From: Paenibacillus sp. 19GGS1-52
Lineage (GTDB): Bacteria > Bacillota > Bacilli > Paenibacillales > Paenibacillaceae
DNA: 64,000 nucleotides
Direction of reading: 5' to 3'
Assembly (NCBI RefSeq): GCF_022369515.1
Contig: NZ_CP059724.1
Location: forward strand, 3,844,001-3,908,000
Shown here: positions 25,627 through 33,768 of the stretch, one piece after another
Numbering within the stretch: position 1 is the first letter of the stretch
Layout: each line of letters begins with the position of its first letter
Position numbers and translations under genes: made by a program
The notes under the pieces: model-generated
The model's input: the letters and a program-made list of their open reading frames with translations, nothing else
Databases searched by the model: none
Told to the model about the DNA's origin: nothing

Positions 25627-26371
25627 GAATGACACCCTCTTTCTCTGCTAACGTCCGTCCGATCAGTGCTTTTAGCTCTTTATAACGATCCACATCATGA
25701 TAGAGGTAGCGCATTCGCTCGTATAACTCGTCGCGTGGGAAGATCCGTTTCTCGTTGTCTGAGATGAAGACCAGATGCTCCTCCTCCAGAATTTTCATGC
25801 CTTCATGAATAAGACCGATACGTGAGCCAGCCCCTCTCGATAGAATATCACTCTCTTCCTGGCTTTTGGTCTGCATATATAGACTTGTCCATACCTTATT
25901 CATCGCTTGAATATCCAGTTGCCACTGCTTGCTGAAGCGTCCATCCTCGTCCATCTGAATCCATACTTGAAACAGCGAAGATACCTGATCGGCAATTTGA
26001 ATGTAAGACATACTGTCTTGTCCCGGCTTAAAATGTGTCTCATCCTGATCCATCTCGGCCAGAAAGACCAAGATAATAATATTAATGGTATGTAAGTGCG
26101 CTTTACGCTCAATGCGTGAATATTTATTCTTCAGCTGTGTGAAGTTGGTCGCAAAGACCGAGCCCAGTGGATTTACCAGCAAATGAAGCCGTTGGCCGGA
26201 ATTCATCACGCGGCAGCCGCCTTCTTTGGCGACGTACTGAAGAGCATCATAAGCTCCTGCATCCTGCAGACATTCGGCAGCTGCCGGGTCATCCAGAGAT
26301 ATTACTTTTCTGCGCAGCAGGTCAAAAAATAGCCGTGAGGCTTGCTGTAGTTGTTCTAATGAATAACTCAT
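25613..26371 (-). CDS. MukE/JetB-like SMC accessory subunit
   Basis: A 252-aa soluble, helix-rich, acidic protein. I place it as a MukE (kite)-type winged-helix accessory subunit from position between a kleisin-like gene and an SMC-like gene, size and character (tandem wHTH-like segments near 1-60 and ~170-215, ending D-E-L-Y-E-R-M-R-Y-L-Y-H-D). Sequence alone would not identify it securely. In MukBEF-type complexes this subunit dimerises, binds the kleisin and contacts DNA. Its ATG overlaps the previous stop in ATGA, and its end overlaps the SMC start by 14 bases, so the three products are translationally coupled and likely made in fixed ratio. Confidence 0.75.
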   Translation of the reverse strand: MSYSLEQLQQASRLFFDLLRRKVISLDDPAAAECLQDAGAYDALQYVAKEGGCRVMNSGQRLHLLVNPLGSVFATNFTQLKNKYSRIERKAHLHTINIIILVFLAEMDQDETHFKPGQDSMSYIQIADQVSSLFQVWIQMDEDGRFSKQWQLDIQAMNKVWTSLYMQTKSQEESDILSRGAGSRIGLIHEGMKILEEEHLVFISDNEKRIFPRDELYERMRYLYHDVDRYKELKALIGRTLAEKEGVIHATD

Positions 26372-27888
26372 GCTGTAGGTTCTCCCTCCTCTATGATCGA
26401 TATCGTAAATGGGCTCATTTGAAGTCCGGGCCAGCGGACGTTTTCCGCCAACTCATCCTCGATGGTTGTACGGAGCCGCTTACTGCGTAAGCTCTCCAAC
26501 TCCGGATGATCTGCGAGCAGCTGTCCGATTAGCATTTGGCACTCATCCTGTCCGTGAGCCTTGTCTTCAGTCTGCTCCTGCACTGTAATTTCTGTATGAA
26601 AAAACTGCACCCACAGGTCAATGGCGTCCGGTGTACGGGCCCATTTATGCTGTTCCTCTTCCGTAAATGCATCTGCCGCAAACGTAAAGCTACCTTTTTC
26701 CGCCAGAGCCAGAAATACAGGTCTCCATAGTTCAGTAACGTCTCCCCATGGGATGCCTTTAGGAGTATATTGAACAGATAATGCATCTAAATCGTCTTCC
26801 AACTCCTCCATAACCGTCTCCGGCAGAAAGCCGACATCCTGTTCTTCCCAAGCCCAAGGCAGGGGATATACAAAGTCCTGATTAGGTGAGAACAATCCAC
26901 TGATTAACAGTTCAAGGCTGTCGCCACTGGGCAGACCCTCGTCTTTAACCCATTCCTCCCACACGTGGGTGCGGAAGTTGAAGCCTGCAGCACCCCAAAA
27001 CAATTCGGGGAAGTTCAGTCGTAGATTCGTTTCTGCCTCAAAGATGCTTAAGACCACTTCAGCTAATTCATCATGCACACGTCTGGAAAGCTCCACCCGT
27101 TCAGAGAGCATCCGCAGTTCATTAAAATCAATAACATCCTTCTCATCATTTGCCAGCCGGGCCAGTGCCCGGTGAATATTATCAAAGTGTGTGCGTTCTT
27201 CGTCAAACTGTACTTGTATTTCCTCTAACCGCTGATGCCGCATCACCCCGTATTCACTAAAAATATGCTTAGGATTGCGGCGGAGCGCATTGCGGTATTC
27301 CTGCTGCTGCTGAGTCATTTTGCGAACCCGCGAGATCAGTTCATTCACATCCTGCAGCGCCCGCGTAACGCGTCCATGCTTGATATGCATCTGGATTTCC
27401 AGCAGCTTGATGCTGATCTGGAATTCTTCAATAATCTCATGGCTCATAAAGATAAGCTCCATGGCATATTCAGAGAGTCGGTAGATTGTCGTGCCGCTCT
27501 CCTCCCAGCTGTTCCGGGTAGCATCCTCGTCTACTGTAAAATACTTGTATTTCTGCAGCTCCATCTGTCGGCTATGATCATCATAATAAAAGGATTCGAA
27601 ATCGCCGCCATTCCCGCTCCATAATAGACCATCTACAAGACGTTCCACAGATTCAGGTGTACCGAGCTTGGGAATATTGAAGCGTTCCAGTGAGCTCCAG
27701 CACAATTCCACAATGTCGTCTTTGGATCTTCTTTCACTGGATTCCAGCTCCAGATAATAGACCTGCAGCAGGACGCTTAATGCGATCATCTCTTTATAGG
27801 GCTGCAGCTCGCCAAGGTTCATGCCTGCACCCAGATTCCACAAGGGATTCAGCCGTTTATTCCGTTCACCAAAATCTGACCAGTTCAT
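26368..27888 (-). CDS. MukF/JetA-like kleisin subunit
   Basis: A 506-aa soluble protein, first gene of the condensin-like operon. It begins M-N-W-S-D-F-G-E-R-N-K-R-L, has a long charged helical middle (~150-320, with R-R-V-H-D-E-L-A) and a compact, acidic, tryptophan-rich C-terminal part (~330-480). This N-terminal winged-helix, helical middle and C-terminal domain layout is that of MukF/JetA kleisins, which bridge the two ATPase heads of the SMC dimer. Identification rests mainly on operon order and architecture. The ribosome site is weak (GTGAGGTTGG ~8-17 bases upstream). Its TGA overlaps the next ATG by four bases. Confidence 0.78.
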   Translation of the reverse strand: MNWSDFGERNKRLNPLWNLGAGMNLGELQPYKEMIALSVLLQVYYLELESSERRSKDDIVELCWSSLERFNIPKLGTPESVERLVDGLLWSGNGGDFESFYYDDHSRQMELQKYKYFTVDEDATRNSWEESGTTIYRLSEYAMELIFMSHEIIEEFQISIKLLEIQMHIKHGRVTRALQDVNELISRVRKMTQQQQEYRNALRRNPKHIFSEYGVMRHQRLEEIQVQFDEERTHFDNIHRALARLANDEKDVIDFNELRMLSERVELSRRVHDELAEVVLSIFEAETNLRLNFPELFWGAAGFNFRTHVWEEWVKDEGLPSGDSLELLISGLFSPNQDFVYPLPWAWEEQDVGFLPETVMEELEDDLDALSVQYTPKGIPWGDVTELWRPVFLALAEKGSFTFAADAFTEEEQHKWARTPDAIDLWVQFFHTEITVQEQTEDKAHGQDECQMLIGQLLADHPELESLRSKRLRTTIEDELAENVRWPGLQMSPFTISIIEEGEPTA

Positions 27889-28308
27889 GCGTGCGCCAAC
27901 CTCACCATCACTTCATAATTTACACCTTCACAAAATAACATAAACCCATATCCGCCCCACGTAGGGTTAAATATGGGCTATGTTGCACAATTGTTAATTC
28001 TCAATAACAGGGAATATATGTTTCCATTATATCAATTGTTTCATAATTATGCTATAAAATTGGTTGTACTCTAACCCTTAATCAATTGTTATTCCCTTAC
28101 GCTTGAGCGAAAATGCTGTATTAAATCCAACAATAATTGTTGAATCTACTCCGTTGCTAGTAAATGTTGGATCAAATCCAACTTTGGCTACCTGTGGAGT
28201 TCATTTTGAAATGAAATATTGGATTTCATACAACAATTTAACTCTAGTAGGTGCTTTTCGAGAGGAATGTTGTAAAAAATACAGGATTTAGCCAAGATCA
28301 GATAACAT
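27889..28308. promoter_or_regulatory. AT-rich leader/promoter region of the SMC operon
   Basis: A 420-base gap between co-oriented genes. On the minus strand a perfect TATAAT lies at 28026-28031, 137 bases before the kleisin gene. The leader contains CCCATAT (27945-27951) with ATATGGG (27971-27977) around an inner CCCACGTAGGG-like dyad. Further upstream is GTTGGAT-CAA-ATCCAAC (28166-28182), a near-perfect operator-like palindrome, with several further ATCCAAC/TTGGATT-like pieces between 28120 and 28285. No gene is called; a 62-codon plus frame here has no ribosome site. Confidence 0.5.
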
Positions 28309-28911
28309 TCATCTATATTTACTATTCAGCAGATAATGCAAATTCGCCTTCACCGCAGGCCACTCGTTATCCAGTATGCTATAAACTATATTATCCAGAA
28401 TCGTGCCATCCGATTTGATTCGGTGCTGACGCAAGACACCTTCTTTAGTGGCACCAATCCGTTCGATCGCCTGCTGCGACCTCAGATTATTCCCAACAAT
28501 AGAGAATTGCACGCGGATCAGCTTCAATTCTTCAAAGCAATAATGAAGCAGGAGATTCTTGGATTCTGTATTTACAGAGGTTCTCCAAAACTTCGGAGAG
28601 ATCCAGGTACAGCCAATTTCAGCATTTCGATGAACGAGATCCGGATGCATGATACGTGTGGTGCCTATGATTCTGCCCGATGCCTTCTCGATTATAGTAA
28701 AAGGAATTTGTGATCCTTGCTTCTTATCGGCTAACGCAGAGATTATTAATTGCTGCAGCTGTTCAGATGAGGTAATTCTTCTCCAGGTGAATTCCCATAT
28801 TTCCGGATTTCCCAGCACATGAACTAGCTCTGCCGCATGATGCTCTTCCATCGGAACAAGCTTAATTGCTTGACCTTCTAGTACTTTAATCGCATTCGTG
28901 TTCAGACTCAC
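28309..28911 (-). CDS. GNAT acetyltransferase, RimJ/RimL type
   Basis: A 200-aa GNAT-fold N-acetyltransferase. Acetyl-CoA site: G-R-I-I-G-T-T-R-I (~100-108), then E-I-G-C-T-W-I-S-P-K-F-W-R-T (~118-131), then R-V-Q-F-S-I-V-G-N-N-L-R-S-Q-Q-A-I-E-R-I-G (~150-170), typical of RimJ/RimL-like proteins that acetylate amino groups of proteins or small molecules. The target is unknown. I take GTG 28911, whose GTGA overlaps the HAD stop; an upstream TTG (28920) abuts the ribosome site AGGGAG. It is translationally coupled to the HAD phosphatase. Confidence 0.88.
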   Translation of the reverse strand: MSLNTNAIKVLEGQAIKLVPMEEHHAAELVHVLGNPEIWEFTWRRITSSEQLQQLIISALADKKQGSQIPFTIIEKASGRIIGTTRIMHPDLVHRNAEIGCTWISPKFWRTSVNTESKNLLLHYCFEELKLIRVQFSIVGNNLRSQQAIERIGATKEGVLRQHRIKSDGTILDNIVYSILDNEWPAVKANLHYLLNSKYR

Positions 28912-29576
28912 CCTGCACAACGCTCCCTTGTGATCATATCGCTAATTTCCTCTACTCGATAGGCAATTTGGTCGGCACCCGCTTGTCGCAGCTCTTCCTC
29001 TGATCCATAGCCGAAGGTGACACCAAGTGATTTTAGACCGCAGCCTATAGCTCCAATAATATCATGTTTCCGGTCCCCTATCATCAGCGCTTGTTCAGGA
29101 TGAATTGCATTCTGGTCGAGCACATACTGAATGACCTCCTGCTTCTTGGAGCGTGTGCCATCCAGATTGCTGCCAACAATATGCTTGAAATAGGAGTCCA
29201 GCTTGTATTCTTTAAGAATCTCTTCGGCAAAAACCGTAGGTTTAGAGGTGGCTACATATAAGCTGTAACCCAGATTCTTTAATTCCTCGAGCAATTGCGG
29301 AATACCGGCAATCACCTTATTTTCGAACAAGCCTATAGTACTATAACGTTCACGATAGAAAACAACTGCCTGTTGGGCTTGTTCCGCTGAAAAGGCATGT
29401 AACTCCATAAAAGAGTCAACTAAGGGCGGTCCAATATACGGAAGTAGCTCATCCAGATGGTCTACCTGAATATCGAATTTATGAAGTGCGAACTCCACGC
29501 TTTTGGTGATGCCTTCTTTGGGATCTGTTAATGTTCCATCCAAATCAAATAAAATACTCGTGAATCTCCTAGTCAC
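28908..29576 (-). CDS. HAD-superfamily phosphatase, phosphoglycolate-phosphatase-like
   Basis: A ~222-aa HAD hydrolase with an alpha-helical cap. Motif I L-F-D-L-D-G-T-L (nucleophile Asp near the N-terminus), motif II A-T-S-K-P (Thr/Ser), motif III Lys (S-K-K-Q-E-V) and motif IV M-I-G-D-R-K-H-D-I-I-G-A give a complete active site. Cap type and length fit phosphoglycolate phosphatase / pyrophosphatase-like members (Gph, PpaX); the substrate cannot be set. I prefer GTG 29576 (AAGGGAG ~10 bases upstream), which places the nucleophile motif where family members have it; an upstream start at 29612 gives 12 more residues. Coupled to the GNAT gene. Confidence 0.87.
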   Translation of the reverse strand: MTRRFTSILFDLDGTLTDPKEGITKSVEFALHKFDIQVDHLDELLPYIGPPLVDSFMELHAFSAEQAQQAVVFYRERYSTIGLFENKVIAGIPQLLEELKNLGYSLYVATSKPTVFAEEILKEYKLDSYFKHIVGSNLDGTRSKKQEVIQYVLDQNAIHPEQALMIGDRKHDIIGAIGCGLKSLGVTFGYGSEEELRQAGADQIAYRVEEISDMITRERCAG

Positions 29577-29680
29577 GCTGCCGTGCTCCCTTCGTTTCTC
29601 CATACTTTCCACACACTTTCCACATACTATTCGTCTACTATCGGTGCTGAAGCTATTTTACCATATTGGAGGACTTATTC

Positions 29681-30166
29681 ATGAACATGACGCACTACAT
29701 GTCTTTGCTTACGGACAATCAGCCTTGGAACTTGATTCTATTTATGGCGATCCCCGTTATCTTCGCAGAGACGATTACTGTTACAGAATTTATAATTCTA
29801 TTCACCAAAAATCTCAAGGGTCCATTAAGAGCTTTTAACAGAGTTTGCAGTATTCTGGCTGGTTTGTATTTTACAGGGGTTTTCCTCTATTTGCTCTTTA
29901 CCGCGTTTATCCCTATAACGGCAAATGGTGAATGGCATACATGGGTAGATGTACTCGCCGTATCGTCCTACTTGAGCGGAGTAATCTTTTTATTACCGCT
30001 TGCTCTGCTAGATCTTGGTTTAATTGCCCGCAAGCACTCGGATGAGAAGAAGCTGAAGTTGCACTTTATTCTAATCAGCGGATTTTTAGTGGTAGCACAT
30101 ATTGCGATGATTTTTGGTATGGTCAATCCAGAGATTATGGGCAGTATGGGAAGCATGAATCATTAA
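29681..30166 (+). CDS. integral membrane protein, unknown function
   Basis: A 161-aa hydrophobic protein with four predicted membrane helices (~20-40, ~55-80, ~90-115 and ~130-150) and a Met/Asn/Gly/Ser tail (M-G-S-M-G-S-M-N-H). It resembles permease-like small proteins found in Firmicutes without assigned role. A-E-T-I-T-V-T-E-F in helix 1 with paired acids is a conserved-looking feature. The start is ATG 29681 with TTGGAGG 8-10 bases upstream; an in-frame TTG at 29666 is part of that site. Expressed alone and ended by a strong shared terminator. A final Met/His-rich tail could bind metal, but this is speculation. Confidence 0.75.
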   Translation: MNMTHYMSLLTDNQPWNLILFMAIPVIFAETITVTEFIILFTKNLKGPLRAFNRVCSILAGLYFTGVFLYLLFTAFIPITANGEWHTWVDVLAVSSYLSGVIFLLPLALLDLGLIARKHSDEKKLKLHFILISGFLVVAHIAMIFGMVNPEIMGSMGSMNH

Positions 30167-30186
30167 GGTCCATGAATGATCTGATA

Positions 30187-30244
30187 CAAGAAACAGCGGT
30201 AGTCAAGGACTTTATTTCAAGTCCTTGTCCACCGCTGTTTCTTG
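30187..30244. terminator. bidirectional terminator
   Basis: A long stem: CAAGAAACAGCGGT...AGTCAAGGACT with its complement AGTCCTTG...ACCGCTGTTTCTTG, loop TTATTTCA, between the convergent membrane-protein and TetR genes. Confidence 0.9.
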
Positions 30245-30823
30245 TTAAATTGTCATCCCTTTATCAAACGGCTGAGGCACCATCTGATTGCGTTCCATCA
30301 GCGCCCATAGTTGTTCGACCACTTCCACATCTGTATAGGGCATTGAGTTGGTAATCCACCATTCAATCATTCCGGCGATAGCCGAGGTTAGGAACTGTAT
30401 CAACATCTCCTTGTTCATGTCCCGATTCATACCGTTCATATCAATTTGTTTGTCGAGACCCCGGAGCAGCGCGGCCTGCAGACGATTTCTGAACGTTGGA
30501 ACTCCCTTATTTGCCAACACAGCAGCATAGAAAAAAGCATGTTGTCCCAAATATTGAAATGTGTGAAGCAGCGAAGCTTTGGAAGGGAAAATACCAGTGG
30601 CTCCGCAGGGCAGGAAGCTCTCAATTAATTCTACCAGATGAGATTTTATACACTGATCCAGCAAATCGAACTTGTCCGTATAATGCAAATAAACAGTACC
30701 CCGGCTTACATTGGCCCGCTCAGCAATTTCATTAATCGTTATTTGCTCGAAATTCTTCTCTGCCATCAGCGCTACAAAAGCCTCGACAATGGCTTCCCGC
30801 GATTTAAGAATTCGTCTATCCAT
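30245..30823 (-). CDS. TetR-family transcriptional regulator
   Basis: A 192-aa TetR-type repressor. The HTH is typical: I-L-K-S-R-E-A-I-V-E-A-F near the start, then I-T-I-N-E-I-A-E-R-A-N-V-S-R-G-T-V-Y-L-H-Y (~28-48). The C-terminal ligand domain is variable and includes A-I-A-G-M-I-E-W-W-I. It is divergent from an NADP-dependent oxidoreductase and is the probable repressor of that gene and of itself, with TGAACG motifs in between. The ligand is unknown, but quinones or electrophiles are common for such pairs. The start ATG 30823 has AGGAGG. Confidence 0.9.
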   Translation of the reverse strand: MDRRILKSREAIVEAFVALMAEKNFEQITINEIAERANVSRGTVYLHYTDKFDLLDQCIKSHLVELIESFLPCGATGIFPSKASLLHTFQYLGQHAFFYAAVLANKGVPTFRNRLQAALLRGLDKQIDMNGMNRDMNKEMLIQFLTSAIAGMIEWWITNSMPYTDVEVVEQLWALMERNQMVPQPFDKGMTI

Positions 30824-30905
30824 AGGTTCCTCCTTTTAGGCTTGAATATAACTGAAAACTGATGTTTTCATATTAATGAACAATCAGCGGAAGTTTGTTT
30901 ACTAA

Positions 30906-31000
30906 TGAACGAATCCTGCTATTTTAGCAATTGAAGCGAGTTCACAGTGCTGGTACGATCATTATATTGAACGAATGTAATTAAATCAACAAGCGTTCAA
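30906..31000. promoter_or_regulatory. TGAACG operator candidates, TetR/oxidoreductase spacer
   Basis: TGAACGAAT occurs at 30906-30914 and 30968-30976, and the second copy pairs with CGTTCAA at 30994-31000 as TTGAACG ... CGTTCAA. The set lies between the divergent genes and suits control by the adjacent TetR protein. Confidence 0.45.
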
Positions 31001-31025
31001 CAAAAGATGTTAGGGGGAACAATTC

Positions 31026-31994
31026 ATGAAAGCAATCGTTATGCAGAATTACGGAGGTCCTGAGGTTTTCGAGGAACAAGATATAGCAGTACCAAATATA
31101 CAAGAAACCCAGGTGCTCGTGGAAATGTATGCTACTACGGTAAGTTCGGCAGATGAGCTAATCCGTTCAGGGACATTCCAGCATGTATTCTCGGTCCAGT
31201 TCCCGCATGTTCTCGGTGTTGAATTGGCGGGTGTGGTGAAAGAAATTGGTGAGAAAGTTACGTATGTGAAGGTGGGAGACCCCGTCATGGGACTGGCTAG
31301 AAACGGGGGCGGCTATGCGGATTACGTGGTACTGGATGAGAGCGCACTCACTATTATTCCACCAACTATTTCGTTTCTGGAAGCCGCTGCGCTGACGGCG
31401 TCTGCGCTAACTGCCTGGCAGTCGTTGTTTCAGTATGGAAAATTGCAGTCGGGACAGCGCATTCTGATTCATGCTGGTGCGGGGGGAGTGGGACATATTG
31501 CGGTTCAATTGGCCAAACAACAGGGTGCCTACGTGATAGCCACTGCGCGTGGACACAATCACGAATTCGTGCGGCAGTTGGGTGCCGATGAGGTCATTGA
31601 TTACACCACAACTGATTTTGCAGAAGCTATTAGCCCTGTAGATATCGTATTGGATATGGTAAGAGACAAAATTGTCGAGTTGGATACGGGGATCGGAGAA
31701 ACGGAACGGAAGAACTACACGGTATTAAAAGATAGCGGCAAGCTCATATCCTTGGTAGCCCCGTCGATTGCGGATCATCCAAAGATTCGTGGAATCGAAG
31801 CCCACTTTGCCTATATAGTGCCGAACCACAGGGATTTGGCAGCAATTATTCACAGCGTTGAGGAACAAAAGTTGAAGGTTCATGTGGATGGGCTATTCCC
31901 TTTTACTGTAGAGGGAATAGCCGATGCGCATCGTCAGAATGAAACCAATCCTAAGAGAGGGAAATTAGTGATTCAGCGAAAACCTCATTGTTAA
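31026..31994 (+). CDS. NADP-dependent zinc-free alcohol dehydrogenase / quinone oxidoreductase
   Basis: A 322-aa medium-chain dehydrogenase/reductase. GroES-like domain 1-125; Rossmann domain with I-L-I-H-A-G-A-G-G-V-G-H-I-A-V-Q-L-A (~148-165) as the NADP loop and V-I-A-T-A-R after it. It lacks the zinc-ligand pattern of true alcohol dehydrogenases, as in quinone oxidoreductases (Qor, YogA-like). These enzymes reduce quinones or enones and protect from electrophiles. Controlled by the divergent TetR gene. The start has AGGGGGAACAATTC before the ATG. Confidence 0.9.
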   Translation: MKAIVMQNYGGPEVFEEQDIAVPNIQETQVLVEMYATTVSSADELIRSGTFQHVFSVQFPHVLGVELAGVVKEIGEKVTYVKVGDPVMGLARNGGGYADYVVLDESALTIIPPTISFLEAAALTASALTAWQSLFQYGKLQSGQRILIHAGAGGVGHIAVQLAKQQGAYVIATARGHNHEFVRQLGADEVIDYTTTDFAEAISPVDIVLDMVRDKIVELDTGIGETERKNYTVLKDSGKLISLVAPSIADHPKIRGIEAHFAYIVPNHRDLAAIIHSVEEQKLKVHVDGLFPFTVEGIADAHRQNETNPKRGKLVIQRKPHC

Positions 31995-32359
31995 AGCTTT
32001 AAATGAGGACAATGATTGATAATTTCAGCTACATTATCTTCCGGATGTTCAATATCGAAAATCACATAGTGGTAATGCTCATGTTCCTTCAGTTCAATGA
32101 TGACATGTGGTCCACGATGCTCGTAAGACAAGAAATACCATTCAGCATTGTGGCGAAAAACGCCTTCGTAAATATCAAATCCAGGCAATGCGGTTCCGGG
32201 CATCTTGAGCATCCAAAACGGTGCTGCAAAAGATCCAACATGAACTTTTTGGATTGAACTGTAGGGTATGGTTACGTTTCTTTTTAAAGCAGCTACGCTA
32301 TGTAACCCTGATAAATGTAAATCCAATTCTGTCTGTCTAAACTCGAGGTGCTTGCTCAT
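31991..32359 (-). CDS. small PH-like domain protein
   Basis: A 122-aa all-beta-looking soluble protein. Repeating strands with the phrase V-T-I-P-Y-S-S-I-Q-K-V-H-V-G at ~30-43 recall bacterial pleckstrin-homology-like (bPH) domains. There is a single domain without membrane segments. No enzyme motif. It is last in a five-gene co-oriented cluster with the histidine kinase 14 bases upstream. ATG 32359 has AGGAG 9 bases upstream and is preferred over TTG 32368. The last bases overlap the end of the convergent oxidoreductase by four. Confidence 0.7.
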   Translation of the reverse strand: MSKHLEFRQTELDLHLSGLHSVAALKRNVTIPYSSIQKVHVGSFAAPFWMLKMPGTALPGFDIYEGVFRHNAEWYFLSYEHRGPHVIIELKEHEHYHYVIFDIEHPEDNVAEIINHCPHLKL

Positions 32360-32373
32360 AACCACCAACTCCT

Positions 32374-33768
32374 TTATTGTCGCTGAATATCTGGAATCCG
32401 TACTTCACAGCGTGTTCCCACTCCAACTCTGCTACTGATTACGATAGTTCCACCGTGTAGTTCCACCAACATTTTAACAATTGAAAGTCCTAGTCCCGTG
32501 CCACCATACGCTCTGGAGCGGGATTTCTCCACCCGGTAAAAGCGTTCAAAAATAAACGGGAGCTCCTCAGCAGGAATGCCGATCCCGGAATCTTCGACAA
32601 TAAACACAGCTGAATCGGCTTCGAAGTTTACCTGGACATTGATCTCACCCGCATCGGTATAGCGGATCGCATTTTCCAGCAGATTCATTACAATCTGTTC
32701 CATGCGTTTCCCGTCACCGCGGATCATTTCTGCTGTCCCTCGATGATGAACCTTCAGCTTAATATTTTTTCCCCGGGCCTTCAGTTCAACCTTACGGACG
32801 GCCTGATCAGTCATTTGGGCGAAATCAATCCAGTCCAGGCTAAGCGAGATTTTACCTTCTTCCATCTTAGCTAGATCAAAAAGATCATCGACCAAGTGCT
32901 GTATCCGGTGCGCTTCCTGATAGATAATATCTAAATACAGATTTTTCTCTTCTTCAGTCTCATAGAGCCCGTCCTTCACTACCTTAGCATAACCCTCCAG
33001 ATAAGTAATCGGTGTTCGCAGCTCATGCGAGATATTCGCGAAAAATTCTTGGCGCGTATCTCTGTAACGCTGGAGATCTACAGCCAGATCATTAATCGCA
33101 TCAGCCAGAAATCCGATTTCATCCTTACTGCGGATAGTAAGCCGGGTCTCCAATTCACCAGCGGCAATATTGCGGGTCGCCTTCTGCATCTGTACTAGCG
33201 GACGGGACAAGATTTGGGAGATGATCCAAGTGATGCCTAAAGCCAGGATAAAGGCACCAAAACCCGATAGCAGCAAGATATTCCGGACTGCGGAAAGCGA
33301 TTGTTCCATATTGGTGGTAGAGGACATTAAGTAGAGGGCTGAACCGACGGACTTCCCATCATAAATAGGTTGTGCTGCTACGAAATAGCGATGTCCAGTC
33401 GGATCTTTATAAACAAAGCTTTTCTCTTTTCCGGAAAAAATGTCCTTCAAGCTGGAAGTCTGGATGAATGAATGGTCGGCTGAATCGTGTAGACCTGAAT
33501 GCAGCTTTACACTTCCGTCCCTTGAAACATTAAAGATGCTTACATCTGAAAATTCAGCAAAGGTTCTCATCATTTGTTCAGTTGTCGTGTCAGGTGATTC
33601 GGCCATTACGGCAAAATGAGAGGTGAGCTCCTCCGTTTCCGTACGCATCTCACTAGAATAGAAATTGGTGAACATCCGATCGATAGCAATACCAAGCGAT
33701 AGCAGCACAATCAAAAATACAGACATGATCACCACTCCAAGCTTGAATCCGATCACATTGTTCCTCAT
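32374..33768 (-). CDS. two-component sensor histidine kinase
   Basis: A 464-aa membrane kinase. TM1 ~8-28, an extracytoplasmic sensor loop ~30-160, TM2 ~165-187, HAMP ~188-240, HisKA with F-F-A-N-I-S-H-E-L-R-T-P-I-T-Y (phospho-His ~251), HATPase N-box N-L-L-E-N-A-I-R-Y, G1 V-E-D-S-G-I-G-I-P, and G2 G-G-T-G-L-G-L-S-I-V. Belongs to the OmpR/PhoR-type kinases with no recognised ligand. Its ATG overlaps the response-regulator stop by four bases; the small PH-like gene follows. Confidence 0.92.
   Translation of the reverse strand: MRNNVIGFKLGVVIMSVFLIVLLSLGIAIDRMFTNFYSSEMRTETEELTSHFAVMAESPDTTTEQMMRTFAEFSDVSIFNVSRDGSVKLHSGLHDSADHSFIQTSSLKDIFSGKEKSFVYKDPTGHRYFVAAQPIYDGKSVGSALYLMSSTTNMEQSLSAVRNILLLSGFGAFILALGITWIISQILSRPLVQMQKATRNIAAGELETRLTIRSKDEIGFLADAINDLAVDLQRYRDTRQEFFANISHELRTPITYLEGYAKVVKDGLYETEEEKNLYLDIIYQEAHRIQHLVDDLFDLAKMEEGKISLSLDWIDFAQMTDQAVRKVELKARGKNIKLKVHHRGTAEMIRGDGKRMEQIVMNLLENAIRYTDAGEINVQVNFEADSAVFIVEDSGIGIPAEELPFIFERFYRVEKSRSRAYGGTGLGLSIVKMLVELHGGTIVISSRVGVGTRCEVRIPDIQRQ

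Noticed and set aside
21145..27888. Complete Wadjet defence system
   Set aside because: No JetD-type gene within the window, so only a jetABC-like operon is claimed.
28103..28291. Plus-strand 62-codon frame upstream of the SMC operon
   Set aside because: No ribosome site, and its content reflects the AT-rich, motif-rich spacer.
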